7,933 nt of DNA from an uncultured Burkholderiales bacterium (GTDB taxonomy: Bacteria > Pseudomonadota > Gammaproteobacteria > Burkholderiales > Burkholderiaceae_D), in assembly GCA_937872165.1 (NCBI GenBank), contig CALMOR010000075.1, positions 1 to 7,933 on the forward strand, read 5' to 3'. The notes beneath the pieces were generated by a model, which saw nothing but the letters and a program-made list of their open reading frames with translations, was not told where the DNA came from and did no database searches. Below are positions 7,120-7,933 of this stretch, piece after piece (the stretch's first letter is position 1; each line of letters starts with the position of its first letter). A program made the translations under genes and the position numbers.

Positions 7120-7933
7120 ATGGAGGCAGCGAGACGGGCGCGCCTGCGCAGGATCGGCTTCGTCGTCGCGGCCGTGCTCGGTCTCTGCCTGGTGATCGGC
7201 ACCGTCGTGGCGGTGAGCCGGGATTCGCCGGCCAAGCAGCGCGCCCGCGGGATTCAGTTGAGCGCCGACAATGCGCATCAGGCCGCGATCGTCGAGTTCA
7301 AGCTCTCGCTGCTCGGCGACCCCGGTCAGCCGGACGTGCGATTCCTGCTGGGTCAGGAATACGTGACCCTCGGCGATGCCAAGGCCGCCGAGCTCGAGTT
7401 CCGCAAGGCGCTCGATCTCGGGTACCAGCCGGAGCGCACGGTGCCGCTGCTCGTCGCCAGTCTCGTCCAGCAGGAACGCTTCGAGAAGGCGATCGCGACG
7501 GTCAACAACGCGGCGCTCGAATCGCCGACTGCCAACGCCGACCTCCAGGCGATGCTGGGCACCGCGTATTTCGCGCTCGGCAGGGAAGCGGAGGCGCACG
7601 CCGCGTGGAAGGCGGCGACCGACTTCGTGCCATCGCATCCGCGCGCGTTGTTGGCCGAGGCCAGGGCGCTCGCATCGACCGGACGGTTCGGCGAGGCGAG
7701 CGCGTTGCTCGCCCGCATCCCCGCGACCGTGCAGAGACCGGACGAGGTGGACGCGGTCCGCGGCGACATCGCGCGTGCGACCGGGCGACCCGCCGACGCG
7801 GCGGACGCCTACACGGCCGCGGTCCGCCTCGACCCCGGCAACGTGCCGCTTCGTATCAACCTCGCGCAGGTCGACGTCGACCTCGGCCGCTTCGCCGATG
7901 CAGAGCATCAGGTCCACGAGATCCTGGCGCTAT
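7120..7933 (+). CDS. Membrane-anchored TPR-repeat protein, PrsT-like (3' partial)
   Basis: The first 271 residues are visible and the frame runs off the right edge. A basic start (RRARLRR, 5-11) precedes one membrane helix (about 12-32), so the rest probably faces the periplasm. From about residue 50 on the protein is tetratricopeptide repeats. The turn motifs LGD, QER, LGR, TGR, TGR and LGR (near 85, 119, 154, 188, 222, 256) recur every 34-35 residues, giving about six repeats. The first part (AIVEFKLSLLGDPGQPDVRFLLGQEYVTLGDAKAAELEFRKAL, split at 56-97) resembles the PEP-CTERM-system TPR protein PrsT, which belongs to exosortase/exopolysaccharide loci. Unlike typical PrsT there is no lipobox, so a generic TPR scaffold is possible. 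The start could also be the GTG at 7048, adding 24 residues with weaker codon bias. A sigma-54 promoter lies upstream. Confidence 0.8.
   Translation, partial: MEAARRARLRRIGFVVAAVLGLCLVIGTVVAVSRDSPAKQRARGIQLSADNAHQAAIVEFKLSLLGDPGQPDVRFLLGQEYVTLGDAKAAELEFRKALDLGYQPERTVPLLVASLVQQERFEKAIATVNNAALESPTANADLQAMLGTAYFALGREAEAHAAWKAATDFVPSHPRALLAEARALASTGRFGEASALLARIPATVQRPDEVDAVRGDIARATGRPADAADAYTAAVRLDPGNVPLRINLAQVDVDLGRFADAEHQVHEILAL

Noticed and set aside
6844..7917. 357-codon minus-strand open frame at the right edge
   Set aside because: It is antisense to the TPR gene, whose 34-residue periodicity is clear evidence for the plus strand.

Overview
The window is a GC-rich piece of bacterial chromosome. 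Third codon positions are mostly G or C, and long spurious open frames lie antisense to nearly every real gene. The gene content suggests a Gram-negative proteobacterium: a lipoprotein with a lipobox, a dipeptide/oligopeptide ABC importer, a LapA-like inner-membrane protein, a sigma-54 type promoter and a TPR protein resembling those of exosortase/PEP-CTERM systems. A betaproteobacterium is my best guess, by inference only. I see no tRNA or rRNA gene, CRISPR array, insertion sequence, phage gene or toxin-antitoxin pair.

Left part, plus strand (1-3529): an import operon. It holds the 3' part of a DppC/OppC-type permease, a small lipoprotein of unknown function, and two ATPases of the DppD/OppD and DppF/OppF types whose reading frames overlap by GTGA. 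The permease and the two ATPases would form the inner-membrane core of a peptide (or nickel/glutathione-type) importer. The binding protein and partner permease are expected left of the window. The lipoprotein sitting between permease and ATPases is the odd element.

Middle (3374-4482): a minus-strand PQ-loop/SemiSWEET-like three-helix membrane protein converges on the second ATPase gene and overlaps its end by 156 bases. Three back-to-back palindromes (3565-3604) lie inside its predicted C-terminal tail. Divergent from it, on the plus strand, is a small LapA/DUF1049-like protein with two membrane helices and a coiled coil.

Right-middle, minus strand (4498-6737): a two-gene unit with an M20-family metallo-amidohydrolase (IAA-amino-acid hydrolase/hippurate hydrolase type) followed, through another GTGA overlap, by a DUF2891 protein. 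A peptide importer close to an amidohydrolase fits uptake and cleavage of amidated or peptide substrates, but the two are on opposite strands and co-regulation is not shown.

Right edge (6738-7933): a 382-base divergent intergenic region carries a very good sigma-54 (-24/-12) promoter match pointing right. It leads into a membrane-anchored TPR protein that runs off the window. The TPR pattern and sigma-54 control together resemble the PrsT-like proteins of PEP-CTERM/exosortase exopolysaccharide loci. This is the most interesting lead here, but the window stops before it can be confirmed. I found no convincing wholly new system.
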